Assembly (NCBI RefSeq): GCF_000373245.1
Contig: NZ_KB890750.1
Span: forward strand, 103,255-167,254
Reading direction: 5' to 3'
DNA: 64,000 nt
From: Echinicola pacifica DSM 19836
Lineage (GTDB): Bacteria > Bacteroidota > Bacteroidia > Cytophagales > Cyclobacteriaceae
In this document: positions 17,883 to 27,706 of the stretch, one piece after another
How positions within the stretch are numbered: the stretch's first letter is position 1
Layout of the letters: each line of letters begins with the position of its first letter
Notes under the pieces: model-generated
Told to the model about the DNA's origin: nothing
The model's input: the letters and a program-made list of their open reading frames with translations, nothing else
Databases searched by the model: none
Translations under genes and position numbers: made by a program

Positions 17883-18580
17883 AAAAACTCTTATGGGCAT
17901 TTTCTACCTATATATTTAATTGAATATCAGATTTTTATGGTTTTTTTAGGGAGCATTAGGCTGTTTGGTGGGGGCTACTTATCAGCGGAACTGACCACTG
18001 CTGTGTACTCATTTTTGGCCAACTGTAATAAATATAAAATCAATAGATAAGATTGGCTAAAGGAAGTATGCCAAGCAAAACAGTATGGTAAATAACTATA
18101 ATGTTTTAAAGGGCCATTACCTCCAAATTTTAAAGGATTACAGTAGATGGCCGAATGGATGCATATAATTATCGTTCTACCTTTATTAATTCTTTGCGGA
18201 CTTAGGCATAATGCTTAGGAATCTTTCTGCTTCTGGAAATTTTAAGAAAAGCCTCAAAATATAAAAGTAAAAGAGCATTTAATGAAAGTCAAACTCAAAA
18301 GTTATTCTGGAATTTTTTTAGGTATTCTATTGGTGTAAAAAATTCCTTAATAAGTATTTTATAATTAAACACTTAATCAACCAAACCTCAGCTAACATAT
18401 CAACAATGGTTTACAAGAGGAGGAACTCGGTCAGACTTAATTGTCAAGGAAACCTTAACCATGATGCAGGAAATACCAGTTCTTTTATAATAAATGCACC
18501 TCTCATTGTACAAAATGGTTTTTCCTTTTGGTCTCAATTTAATATCTTTAGTCGTGAAATTTTTATTTTGATTTTTTTCA
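17883..18580. other. Gap with no recognised feature
   Basis: About 700 bases between mnmE and the hsdR fragment. Two short overlapping open frames at 18400-18618 are weak and run against each other, so I do not accept them. The segment may be remnant DNA from the accessory region, but no repeat or attachment site was seen. Confidence 0.4.
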
Positions 18581-19234
18581 ATGGACAAAAAGAAATTATC
18601 TGAACGTGACGTTTGCACGAAATTGATTACAGTGGCTATTGAGAAAGCTGGCTGGAATATTAAAAAACAAGTTCGTGAAGAGGTCTCTTTTACTGATGGA
18701 CGGGTGATTGTTCAAGGCAGTCTACTCACCAGAGGTAAGCGCAAAAGAGCTGATTACATTCTTTATTATAAGAATAATGTCCCGATTGCTATCATTGAAG
18801 CAAAGGACAATAAAAAACCTGTTGGATCTGGAATGCAGCAAGCGATAGAATATTCTGAAATCCTTCAACTTCCATTTGTCTTTACTTCCAATGGTGATTC
18901 TTTTGTATTTCATGACAAAACCAATGAGCAGGTTAGAGAGCAGGAAATTAGTCTTGACTCCTTTCCCTCACCTGAGGACCTTTGGATAAAGTATTTAAAT
19001 CACAAAGGCTTAGAAGATCCCGAAAAGCGTAAAATCGTCGAGCAAGAATATCATCTTGATGAAAGTGGCATGAGTCCCCGCTATTACCAAGCTAATGCTG
19101 TCAACCGAACCGTTGAAGCAATTGCAAAAGGACAAGATCGGTATCAGCCCCGAATACAGCGTAGCGAAATTCGGGGTAAGGTTGGGCAGGTAGATCACGC
19201 GAGTGCCAGCGGCACGATCGGTATTTTCTGTTAA
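18581..19234 (+). pseudogene. hsdR: Type I restriction endonuclease subunit HsdR, N-terminal fragment
   Basis: Only the first ~186 residues look like HsdR. They carry the nuclease domain with the PD-(D/E)xK pattern (ADYILYYKN...IAIIEAKDNKK) and lead up to SPRYYQANAVNRTVEAIAKG, which in full HsdR stands just before the helicase Walker A. After GQDR (about 19140) the frame continues in unrelated sequence for about 30 codons and stops. A full subunit has about 800-1100 residues, so the helicase and C-terminal part are lost. No hsdM or hsdS is present. The break falls exactly at a palindromic repeat. Confidence 0.85.
19148..19215. repeat. REP-like palindromes at the hsdR break
   Basis: Two dyads are set one after the other: CCCCGAAT (19148-19155) with ATTCGGGG (19169-19176), and GTGCC-AGC-GGCAC (19203-19215). 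The sequence is GC-richer than its surroundings and begins where hsdR homology ends, so it is likely an inserted repeat or its remnant. Identification as a REP element is inference. Confidence 0.5.
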
Positions 19235-19451
19235 TTAATGCCTTTATCAAGAGAGCAGAAATCACAGGAAGTTTTCTTCGACTTATTCTCAGAGATAAAG
19301 ACAATGAATTTTAGTGATTCAACCAGCAATAGATTTGATCCCTAGTTTTCGCAATGACGAAAACAACATAAAATCAATTAAGAAATCCCTTCAAATAACC
19401 CATTTTTCCTTATCTTAAGAATTCCATTAAAACGACAGTAACTCCCGCTTC

Positions 19452-21275
19452 ATGAAATCCATCAAACCCTCCCTACTTTTTCTCCTTTTACTTGTAATCG
19501 GAACACACAATCTCCTCGCCCAAGTCAAACCTATTTTTGAAAATGGGGAAGCCCAAATCGTCCCGGAACTGGCAGATTCTGCCAACTGGATCCGAACTGA
19601 TCTTTGGGTGGAAACTGAATTTGATACAGATGGTGATGGGAAAAAGGATCGAATGCATGTGGATGTGACCCGTCCGCAGCAAACCGAAACGGAAGGACTC
19701 AAGCTTCCTGTGGTCTATGCCAGCAGCCCATATTATGCAGGCACTGCAGGAAATGCTCCGATCTTTTGGGAGGTAAAGCATGAACTAGGCGAGTCAGCTC
19801 CTCCGAGAAATAAAACCGAAATCGTACGCACAGGTAAGCGACCGATTATTTCCAATTCCGAAATTATGAATTGGGTTCCTCGAGGATACATCGTGGTGCA
19901 CTCCTCCTCTCCTGGCACCGGACTTTCGCAGGGCTCGCCCACCGTCGGTGGAGATAATGAATCTTTGGCACCAAAAGCCGTGATCGAATGGCTGACTGGA
20001 AAAGACAATGGCTACACTACACCGGATGGGAATGAAAAAGTGAGCGCATTTTGGTCCACTGGAAAAGTGGGCATGACCGGAACTTCCTACAATGGTACCC
20101 TCCCACTAGCAGCTGCAACTACCGGAGTGGATGGCCTTGAAGCTATCATCCCTATCGCTCCCAACACATCCTATTATCACTATTACCGATCCAACGGACT
20201 TGTGCGATCACCGGGCGGATATCTGGGCGAAGACATCGATGTCTTGTATGATTTCATCCATAGCGGCGAAGAGTCCAAAAGACCCTATAACAACAAAACT
20301 GTCCGTGACACCGAAATGGCGCAAGGCATGGATAGAATCACCGGCGACTACAATGACTTCTGGGCTGGCCGTGACTACCTCAATGACATGGAGCCAATGA
20401 AAGCTGCGCTTCTTATGTCGCATGGCTTCAATGACTGGAACGTGATGCCAGAGCATAGCTATAGAATTTATGATGCGGCTCGCGCCAAAGGTATTCCTGC
20501 CAAAATCTATTATCATCAAAACGGTCATGGCGGCCCTCTCCCATTTGCTATGATGAATCAATGGTTCACCAAGTACCTACACGGGGTGGAAAATGGTGTG
20601 GAAGAGGGACCTAAAGCATATATTGTCCGAGAGCGAGATGAGCAAAATAATCCAACCCCTTATGCGGACTTCCCAAATCCGGAAGCTACCAAAGTGAATT
20701 TTTACCTAAGTGCAGGCGCTCCTGCAGCAGGTGGATTAGGACTTGAGAAGAGAAATACCGGCAAACAAGAAACGCTGGTAGACAACTATTCCTTTCATGG
20801 ATCAGCACTGGCGCAGGCAGATTACACCGAGCATAGATTGATCTATCTCAGTCCGGTACTCACCGAGCCACTTCATATCTCTGGAATCCCAAAGATTACC
20901 GTGAAGCTGGCATCAAATAAACCTGCGGCCAATCTTTCGGTATGGTTGGTTTCCTTGCCTTGGACAGAAGGAAGAAATTCAAAAATCACCGACAATATCA
21001 TCACCCGAGGCTGGGCAGATCCACAAAACCATACCTCCATCCGTAAAGGAGAGCCCTTAATCCCTGGGAAGTTCTACGAGGTCACCTTCGACTTGCAGCC
21101 GGACGATCAGATCATAGCAGCAGGTCAGCAAATCGGGCTAATGATCTTCTCCTCCGATGCCGAGTTTACAATTTTACCCAAGCCCGGCACCGAACTGACG
21201 ATAGATCTGGATGGAACGGTGCTGACCCTTCCGGTAGTGGAAGGAAAAGAAGCGGTAGAGAAGGCGGTGAAGTAA
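19452..21275 (+). CDS. Secreted S15-family X-Pro dipeptidyl-peptidase/acyl hydrolase (CocE/NonD-like)
   Basis: A 607-residue exported serine hydrolase with signal peptide (about 1-24, ending in LLAQ). The alpha/beta-hydrolase core carries the nucleophile in VGMTGTSYNGTLP and a likely acid residue in MSHGFNDWNVMPEHS. The His lies in YHQNGHGGPL. The C-terminal third (about 420-600) is the beta-rich X-Pro dipeptidyl-peptidase C-terminal domain. Substrates may be proline peptides or acyl esters. It also carries a Ca-like DTDGDGKKDR loop near residue 55. It stands alone between the hsdR remnant and the large ATPase gene. Confidence 0.92.
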   Translation: MKSIKPSLLFLLLLVIGTHNLLAQVKPIFENGEAQIVPELADSANWIRTDLWVETEFDTDGDGKKDRMHVDVTRPQQTETEGLKLPVVYASSPYYAGTAGNAPIFWEVKHELGESAPPRNKTEIVRTGKRPIISNSEIMNWVPRGYIVVHSSSPGTGLSQGSPTVGGDNESLAPKAVIEWLTGKDNGYTTPDGNEKVSAFWSTGKVGMTGTSYNGTLPLAAATTGVDGLEAIIPIAPNTSYYHYYRSNGLVRSPGGYLGEDIDVLYDFIHSGEESKRPYNNKTVRDTEMAQGMDRITGDYNDFWAGRDYLNDMEPMKAALLMSHGFNDWNVMPEHSYRIYDAARAKGIPAKIYYHQNGHGGPLPFAMMNQWFTKYLHGVENGVEEGPKAYIVRERDEQNNPTPYADFPNPEATKVNFYLSAGAPAAGGLGLEKRNTGKQETLVDNYSFHGSALAQADYTEHRLIYLSPVLTEPLHISGIPKITVKLASNKPAANLSVWLVSLPWTEGRNSKITDNIITRGWADPQNHTSIRKGEPLIPGKFYEVTFDLQPDDQIIAAGQQIGLMIFSSDAEFTILPKPGTELTIDLDGTVLTLPVVEGKEAVEKAVK

Positions 21276-21372
21276 GATTAGGCGCTGAATTCCTGAAAAT
21301 TACCCTGTATAGGGTATTGCGGGGGAATGGGAAAGTTGGGTTCTTACGGTTGGGGAATCCTGAATTAAGAGA

Positions 21373-24300
21373 ATGGAAATTTACTCAGATGCCACTATTA
21401 AGAAATTGACAAAAAGTATGAAATCAAAAAAAATTATCGAATACTTATCGTATACTAATGCAAATTACAACAATCCCGAACAAGCTATAACAACAGCAAA
21501 TCTATGTGATACGATTTCAAGGGACATAAATACTGACAGTCAGAGATTTATATATGAATTGTTGCAAAATGCGGATGATGCAAGTAATCAAACTGGAACC
21601 CTAAATGTCAGTATAGATTTTGTTGGAGATTACGTTATTTTTTCTCACAATGGAGAAGCATTTTCTGAGTTAGACATTGAAAGCATTTCAAGTGCTGGCG
21701 ATGGCACTAAATCAGGTGATACCAACAAAACTGGATTTAAAGGTATTGGCTTCAAATCTGTTTTTTCGCATTCAAAATCGGTTATAATTAAGAGTGGTGA
21801 TTTTTGCTTCAAGTTTGATAAGCAACATTGGTCAGATCATTGGAACGATGCTTGGGGATCTCAAAGTGATTGGAAGCTAAGTAGAAAATTAAAGAATAAG
21901 GACGAGAACCTTAAAATGCCTTGGCAGATTATTCCAATATGGACCATACTTCCTACAGAGCTCAAAGGCATTTCTGTCTTTGAAAATTACAATGTATCAA
22001 CGATAATTCGTTACGACAATGTAGATCAACTGAAAGAAGTTTTAAATGAATTATTTTCCAAAAGTCAAATTGTTCTTTTCTTACGTTGTAAGCAAATCAA
22101 AATATCTATTAACTTAAGTGAACAGATTATTCTCGAAAAGAAATTAAGCGAAAAAATCACTTCTTTGAAACGAAATGGCATTGTGTTGAGTGATTGGCTT
22201 ATCAACACCGAGCAGTTTAAAATCCCAATAGATGTCCAGAATGAAATTAATCGCGATGATAAATCTCCTAAAAAGCTTAAAGAAGCCCAATTAACAGAAA
22301 TTTCTTTTGCTATACAATTAGAAAATAATAAGTTAAAATCTGTAGAAAAAGAGAGCAGACTGATTTTTACTTATTTGCCTACTTCTATAAATTTTGACTT
22401 ACCATTTCTCGTAAATGCAAGTTTTTTGACTGATGCGGGAAGGCAGCATTTGCACCAAGATATTTATTGGAATAACTGGCTTTTCAAGCAAATTCCGATA
22501 AGCTATTTTTCTTTGATTGCCGATCTTGCCAAAAAAGATAGTGAATACAACACACAAATTTTATCAGTTTTACCCCATAAACATAATGGTACAAAGCTTG
22601 GAAATAGTTTTAATGAAGGCTTTGAAATAGCTCTCAAAACAATTGCTTTTATGCCAAACATAAATGGGGATTTATTGAAAGTAAAAGAAGCAATCTTTGA
22701 CCAAACGAAAATTTCAGAGTTTATTTCCCCTCAAGTTCTTATTAATCATATCAATGAAAAACATGATAGCGATTTTTCGATTTCTTCACTAATCCCATCC
22801 CTTGAACCACACAGTACATTACGCAGGTTAGGAATAAGAACACTTGATATTAACGATTTAGAAGGTTTCTTTGCTTCCGAAATTTTTAACGCTGAACATC
22901 ATTTAGATGAAAACTACAATCTAATTTCTTTTCTGTACAACCAAACCTTAAATCATAAAGAAGAACTTGTTGAAAATAATTGGAACGATAAGTTAGGAAG
23001 AATGACATTCATATTTGACGAAAATGAGGAGCTTAAATCACCCGAAGATATCTATTTCCCGGCAAATGAATTTTCATCGGAGTTTTCGAACGAATTGAAC
23101 ATTGTTCATGGAAATACTATGTCGAGGGTAAATTATAATTCGAATATTAAAAAATGGTTGCGAGATAATTTAGGTATTGTAGAACCCTCCGCATTGATAT
23201 TTATCGAAAAAACTATTATTAGGCAAGGCGATACTTTCGTAACCCAAGATAATGCTATAAATGTTGGAAGATTTTTGTTCAAAATATATCAAGAAGGCTT
23301 GCTTAAAGACAGTCATTACAAAGGCTTATTTAATTTGCCAGTATTAACGCAAGAAGGCTCATTAAAGAAAGCTTCATCCTGTTACTTATCTGATTATTAC
23401 GAACCAGCTTTTAAAATAGAAAATTTGTATAACAATGATTTTTTCATTTCTGAAGAATATGTCGACAATACAAACAACAAAAGAGATTGGGGGAGTTTTT
23501 TAATAAAAATCGGAATAAAACAAGACATTGAAGTAATTAACGAGAAAATTGAATTTGATCATAGCGGGAACTGGAAAGAAAGGTTTGATTTTGTTTTGCT
23601 TGAAAAAATTAGGGAGGCTTCTTCGAAGGTTTCTTATACAGCACCAAGTGGAACATGGTATTTTTATCCTGAGTCAATCGATATTAAAAGTTTGCCCTTT
23701 TTCGATTTAGCAACAGATTATAATTTTTCTAAAGTATTTTTTGAACGAATATTCGAAAACATATCTCCTGAAAGCCTCGAAGTTAACAAAGATTTTTATG
23801 TTAATGGATCCACAGGCTTCGTAAGAAGACATGTTAATTCGCAAGAGTTAAATAGTCGCGATTGCCCATCAAATTACTTCAAATGGATTTTGGAAAATCA
23901 ATCCATATTTCCAGTATCTAACAAAACAGTTAAAAGATCATCAGACGTTTTAATAAATACAGTAGAAAACAGATCTATTGGTGGTGATTATTTGGATGTA
24001 TTAGACTATAGTGGAACTCTTTCTCCAGAATGGAAAGAAGTTTTAAAATTTAAGGAAATCTTAAGTCTTGCAGATTATTTAGAAGTTCTTTCAAAGATAT
24101 GGAAAGGAAGTGAAAATTCTTCTGATGATGAAGTGACTGATAATCGACAGCGTATTGGATTAATTTATGAGAAAATAGCACAAATGGATTTGCATCATTC
24201 TGAGAAGGAAAAAATTCAGAATTGGAGTAAGACAAATAAATTATTAGCAGCAAACGGAAAAGATTTTTACTACCCAAATGAGCTATCAGTTGTGACCATT

Positions 24301-25296
24301 GAAGGATTTAAGGCTTCCAATTTAATATTTATAGACAACCAAAGTAATGAGACATTAGATTTGCTAGGATTGCTTGGGGTTAAAATAATTGACAAGGTTA
24401 TTCCTACAATTTCAAGCAGTAAAGTTGAAATAAACGACTTAAAAATTAAACTAAAGCATATATCACCATTGATTGCATTGGTTTCTGTAGAAAAATCTAA
24501 AAACAAAAAAGAATGGGAAAATGAGTATGGAAGAATACAACATCAACTATCCAAAATCCAATTTTTTGAGACAACAGAAATTTACTTGTCGTATGGAAAT
24601 GAAGACGACCGACAGAAGAAGAGTTCATGGGCAAAGGAAGATAACTTTTATTATGTAGGAAATTGGTACTCTCCAAGAATCTTAGATGGATTGGTTGAAC
24701 CATTAGGCTCATTTTTAAAAATTCGTTACGCAGAACGCATACTTACAGTATTACTGTTAGAATCATTTTCAGGAGGCATTGAATATTTAAAGGAGAAATT
24801 TGGAGAAGATATTGTTAATGTTATTCCTGAAATATTGCTCAATCCAACATTTATTCCTGCGCCAAATATTTCAACCGGAGATACTTCACAATCGAATGAA
24901 GAATTTTTACGTACAATTGGGAGAAAAGGAGAACTAGCGGTATTTGATGAGCTTAAAAAAATTTATTCAAGAAAATACGGTCTAACTGTAACAGATACTA
25001 AAACAGGATTTAATATAGGTAATCAATTAGAAGTTTTCTGGCGAAATATTTCGGAGAACACTACTGCAAATCATGATTTCAAAATTATAGAATCAGGCAA
25101 GGAAATTTATATAGATAGTAAAGCTACAAAAGTTGGGAAAAATATGGATAAAATTGCTTTGTATATATCAGGGGCAGAACTTGAATTAATGGAAAGAGCA
25201 GAAATGTATTTGATTGCCAGAGTGTATAATGTAATCACTGATCCTACTATAGAATTTGTAAAGCTAAAAAGAGAAGATATGGTAGCATCCCATTAA
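21373..25296 (+). CDS. Sacsin-like HATPase protein with C-terminal DUF3883 (NOV-type) domain
   Basis: A 1307-residue cytoplasmic protein. Residues about 50-150 are a GHKL/HSP90-type ATPase fold: RFIYELLQNADDAS (N-box, Glu/Asn/Asp), VIFSHNGEAFSE (D/G box) and NKTGFKGIGFKSVFSHS (G box). The long middle (150-1170) is mostly alpha/beta with no further motif that I know. The last ~130 residues (FLRTIGRKGELAVFDEL, then HDFKIIESGKEIYIDSKATK) fit DUF3883, a restriction-endonuclease-like domain in which D..E.K residues could be catalytic. Such proteins are found in defence islands. The gene is AT-rich compared with mnmE and alone beside a broken hsdR, so acquired defence is a reasonable reading. The start at 21373 is the longest; 21418 is also possible. 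Confidence 0.85.
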   Translation: MEIYSDATIKKLTKSMKSKKIIEYLSYTNANYNNPEQAITTANLCDTISRDINTDSQRFIYELLQNADDASNQTGTLNVSIDFVGDYVIFSHNGEAFSELDIESISSAGDGTKSGDTNKTGFKGIGFKSVFSHSKSVIIKSGDFCFKFDKQHWSDHWNDAWGSQSDWKLSRKLKNKDENLKMPWQIIPIWTILPTELKGISVFENYNVSTIIRYDNVDQLKEVLNELFSKSQIVLFLRCKQIKISINLSEQIILEKKLSEKITSLKRNGIVLSDWLINTEQFKIPIDVQNEINRDDKSPKKLKEAQLTEISFAIQLENNKLKSVEKESRLIFTYLPTSINFDLPFLVNASFLTDAGRQHLHQDIYWNNWLFKQIPISYFSLIADLAKKDSEYNTQILSVLPHKHNGTKLGNSFNEGFEIALKTIAFMPNINGDLLKVKEAIFDQTKISEFISPQVLINHINEKHDSDFSISSLIPSLEPHSTLRRLGIRTLDINDLEGFFASEIFNAEHHLDENYNLISFLYNQTLNHKEELVENNWNDKLGRMTFIFDENEELKSPEDIYFPANEFSSEFSNELNIVHGNTMSRVNYNSNIKKWLRDNLGIVEPSALIFIEKTIIRQGDTFVTQDNAINVGRFLFKIYQEGLLKDSHYKGLFNLPVLTQEGSLKKASSCYLSDYYEPAFKIENLYNNDFFISEEYVDNTNNKRDWGSFLIKIGIKQDIEVINEKIEFDHSGNWKERFDFVLLEKIREASSKVSYTAPSGTWYFYPESIDIKSLPFFDLATDYNFSKVFFERIFENISPESLEVNKDFYVNGSTGFVRRHVNSQELNSRDCPSNYFKWILENQSIFPVSNKTVKRSSDVLINTVENRSIGGDYLDVLDYSGTLSPEWKEVLKFKEILSLADYLEVLSKIWKGSENSSDDEVTDNRQRIGLIYEKIAQMDLHHSEKEKIQNWSKTNKLLAANGKDFYYPNELSVVTIEGFKASNLIFIDNQSNETLDLLGLLGVKIIDKVIPTISSSKVEINDLKIKLKHISPLIALVSVEKSKNKKEWENEYGRIQHQLSKIQFFETTEIYLSYGNEDDRQKKSSWAKEDNFYYVGNWYSPRILDGLVEPLGSFLKIRYAERILTVLLLESFSGGIEYLKEKFGEDIVNVIPEILLNPTFIPAPNISTGDTSQSNEEFLRTIGRKGELAVFDELKKIYSRKYGLTVTDTKTGFNIGNQLEVFWRNISENTTANHDFKIIESGKEIYIDSKATKVGKNMDKIALYISGAELELMERAEMYLIARVYNVITDPTIEFVKLKREDMVASH

Positions 25297-25771
25297 GTGT
25301 GTAAGTGAAGAAAAGTTATTCTATGATTTTTCGGGGTAACTTTACACATTTAAAGCTATGAAAAAAGAAGATGTACCCTGCTAGGCGTTGAGGATTTGAC
25401 TAAGCGTAGGTACCCCTTCTAGGTGTAGAATGTTGATTAGGACTAAGCGTAGTTTGTAACTACGCTTTTATATTTTGAGGAATTTGTATTTCCTTTTCTC
25501 ATCCAACAGTTAAAACTTCGATTAACCGAATTCCTCCAGATTGTTTTGCGGGACTCTATTAGATATATAGGTGTAGTTGCAAACGCTTGGCCAAGCAATC
25601 TACACCTAATCAAATTAAACACTCTAAACCTAGAATGGATGTTGGAATGCAAAAATATTATTAGACAAACATTCTACTCGCAGTCATAGTGGTTTTCTTA
25701 CGATTAGAAATCACTAAATCTAGGTTCATAATTACAAATCTCGAACACCCAAAAACAATTTGTGATATTAA
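25297..25771. other. Gap with palindromes and repeated ACTAAGCGTAG words
   Basis: No credible gene. It carries a perfect stem AAGCGTAGTT-TGT-AACTACGCTT (25445-25467) followed by TTA, two ACTAAGCGTAG words (25398-25408 and 25443-25453), and an imperfect long hairpin with outer arms AGGTGTAG/CTACACCT around the palindrome GCTTGGCCAAGC (about 25568-25608). A 69-codon minus frame (25443-25652) across it looks like repeat DNA, not protein. Confidence 0.55.
25445..25467. terminator. Perfect hairpin, possible terminator or mobile repeat end
   Basis: A ten-bp perfect stem with a TGT loop, followed by TTA TATTTT. It could terminate the ATPase gene transcript from the left, but the surrounding related palindromes suggest a repeat element. 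Confidence 0.5.
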
Positions 25772-26971
25772 TTATTCGGTGAAATTGAGTAAGTATGAAA
25801 ATGTATTTCTAAATTCTTTGTTTTTTTTATTACCAACAAGAGATACCAACTCGTTTGATATTCCTCCAAAAACTGCTGAGCCACCAGTTAAATATGCTAT
25901 CATTTCAGGGGATAATCCCTGATGAGTTAAATAATACCCAGAAAGTGAAGTCAATGCAGTACCACTTGAAATTGACAAAAACTTATAAAACACTTCCCAA
26001 AAAGAATTCTTATACTTTGAGAGTTTGGGTTCTAAACTTTTTTTGATATAATTGGAGGCTTCGTTTAAGAATTCATCACTAAAATTTGTAGATGTTAAAA
26101 AAGATATGTCTTTTATTAATTCACTTCTCAATTTGTACAGTTCATGAAATGTGTTATTCCTCGCAATCATGAGTTGTTTAATTGGAATTTCATTTATAAC
26201 ATGATCAGGAATCATAGAATCAGTAATAGAATATAATAGATATTGAATATTACTTAAATCAACACCATTAAAGGAATTAAATCTATTATTTAATTTAATT
26301 TCGTCATTATTTTTTGCTGAATTAAATTTTTCATTAAATGCGCTGGCAATATGTTTATTTATAAAAATAGGGGTTAATTCAAACTCAGCGCATACTGATA
26401 ACCCTCGATTTATTTTTGCAACAGTTGAATATAATTGAATATCTAATTGATATTTTTTATTTTCTTCTTCATCAAATAATTTAATCATAGGAGGAGCTTT
26501 TGGAACATTCATTGGTTCACTATTGCCTATAGATATCCATCCTGCTCGAATCAAACCACTATATGGTTCCATAATCTCTCTTCGCTGAATTCTACGAGTC
26601 AAAACATTTAGAATTTCGGCATTTCCAGTATCAAATTCGTAAGAAAGACGAAGTGGCAACCAATTTTTTTCGTAAAATTTTCTAACTCTTAAATCAATGA
26701 TACGTAAATAACCTTTATCAATTGCATAATCAAATTTGTCTATTAAATCACATTCTAAATCGAAGTGTTTATCTTTATTTTATAAAGGAAGAAGTGGAGC
26801 ATTAATAATCATATCTCTACCGTTCTTGTATTTAGCGACTTCGCCTGGGATAAAATAATCGTTTTCAATAGGATCTAAAAAATATATCCGATCAAATATT
26901 AATAAAAGTTTTTTTAAGGTCGCTTCAGAAACAGGCTTGTCGTGAAGTATCATTCCGTTAATTTGTTCCAT
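25772..26971 (-). pseudogene. Hypothetical protein of about 399 residues with an in-frame stop
   Basis: Two minus-strand frames, 26971-26780 (63 aa) and 26659-25772 (295 aa), are in one reading frame. Between them is a single TAA at 26780-26782, then open codons (NKDKHFDLECDLIDKFDYAI and on to WLPLRLSYEF). So a gene of about 400 codons carries one nonsense codon. The product has no signal peptide. The first part (FDRIYFLDPIENDYFIPGEV) and the C-terminal hydrophobic pair around FWEVFYKFLSISSGTALTSL and YLTGGSAVFGGISNELVSLV suggest a protein with two membrane helices near the end. I do not recognise the family. A sequencing error would make it intact. Confidence 0.75.
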
Positions 26972-27115
26972 AATAAGGGATGTAGTTATTATTATTATTT
27001 AGGTTCTACCACGAATTTAGTGGAGATCTCCCAGAATTAAGTACGCCATGTGCCGATTATACCATGTAAAGTACTGATAAACAGCTCAAGGCTCTATCCT
27101 GACAGAGTTCCCGTT

Positions 27116-27706
27116 CTATATTGGGCCATATCCAATACTATTCTCCACTAACTTAAGGGTAGAACCATTATTTAATTGTAGAGTTACCCCCCTTCCCTTC
27201 CGTTCAGGTAATTGACTCAACCTTTGACAATTTCTACTTCCAAGCCTAAAAATTCTCCCAAGGTATCCGAAAAACGCCTGTGCTTCCCAGATCTCCAGAT
27301 CCAGGCTCTCTTTCCACAATAGCTTGATGGTCAGCTTATCCTCCGAAGGGATGCAATAGACGTTTTCCATCCATTGATTTTTGGTTTTATCCAATCCTAC
27401 TTCGACCCTCAAAATCCCTGAAAGTCCTTTGACCAATGTACGTAAATTCTTATCCAGCTTTTTGAACTTTTTGTGACGTTTTTTTGGACCGGATTTTCTG
27501 TGGTATCTGGACAGATTGGCTAGTATTGTTAGTTCACTCTTGTTGAAGCCCCTCAGCCTTCCCTTCAAAATCAAATACCTAGAATGCTTATGGAAATCCT
27601 TAAAATTCACAAATTGGCCTATATCATAGATCAGACTTGCATGGTGCAGCAAATCCCGGCTTGAATCCTCTAGGACATGCAGGTCTTTCAGTTGGTCAAA
27701 ACACAA
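27116..27706 (-). pseudogene. Exopolyphosphatase (Ppx/GppA) C-terminal fragment
   Basis: The 196-codon frame lacks the whole N-terminal catalytic part of a Ppx/GppA protein. What remains starts at FDQLKDLHVLEDSSRDLLHH and shows the HD-domain landmarks HHASLIYDIGQFVNFKDFHK, HSRYLI and SRYHRKSGPKK. The segment up to about residue 150 fits the C-terminal domain; the rest is a plausible tail. The usual protein would need about 300 further residues upstream, where a truncated yihY gene is found instead. It can only be a remnant, and a short product from an internal start is unlikely to be active. Confidence 0.8.

Noticed and set aside
18400-18618. Opposing short frames upstream of the hsdR fragment
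   Set aside because: They overlap on both strands, have no motif, and lie in AT-rich spacer DNA.
25443-25652. Minus frame of 69 codons across palindromes
   Set aside because: The frame runs through hairpin repeats (25445-25467 and about 25568-25608), so it is more likely repeat DNA than a gene.
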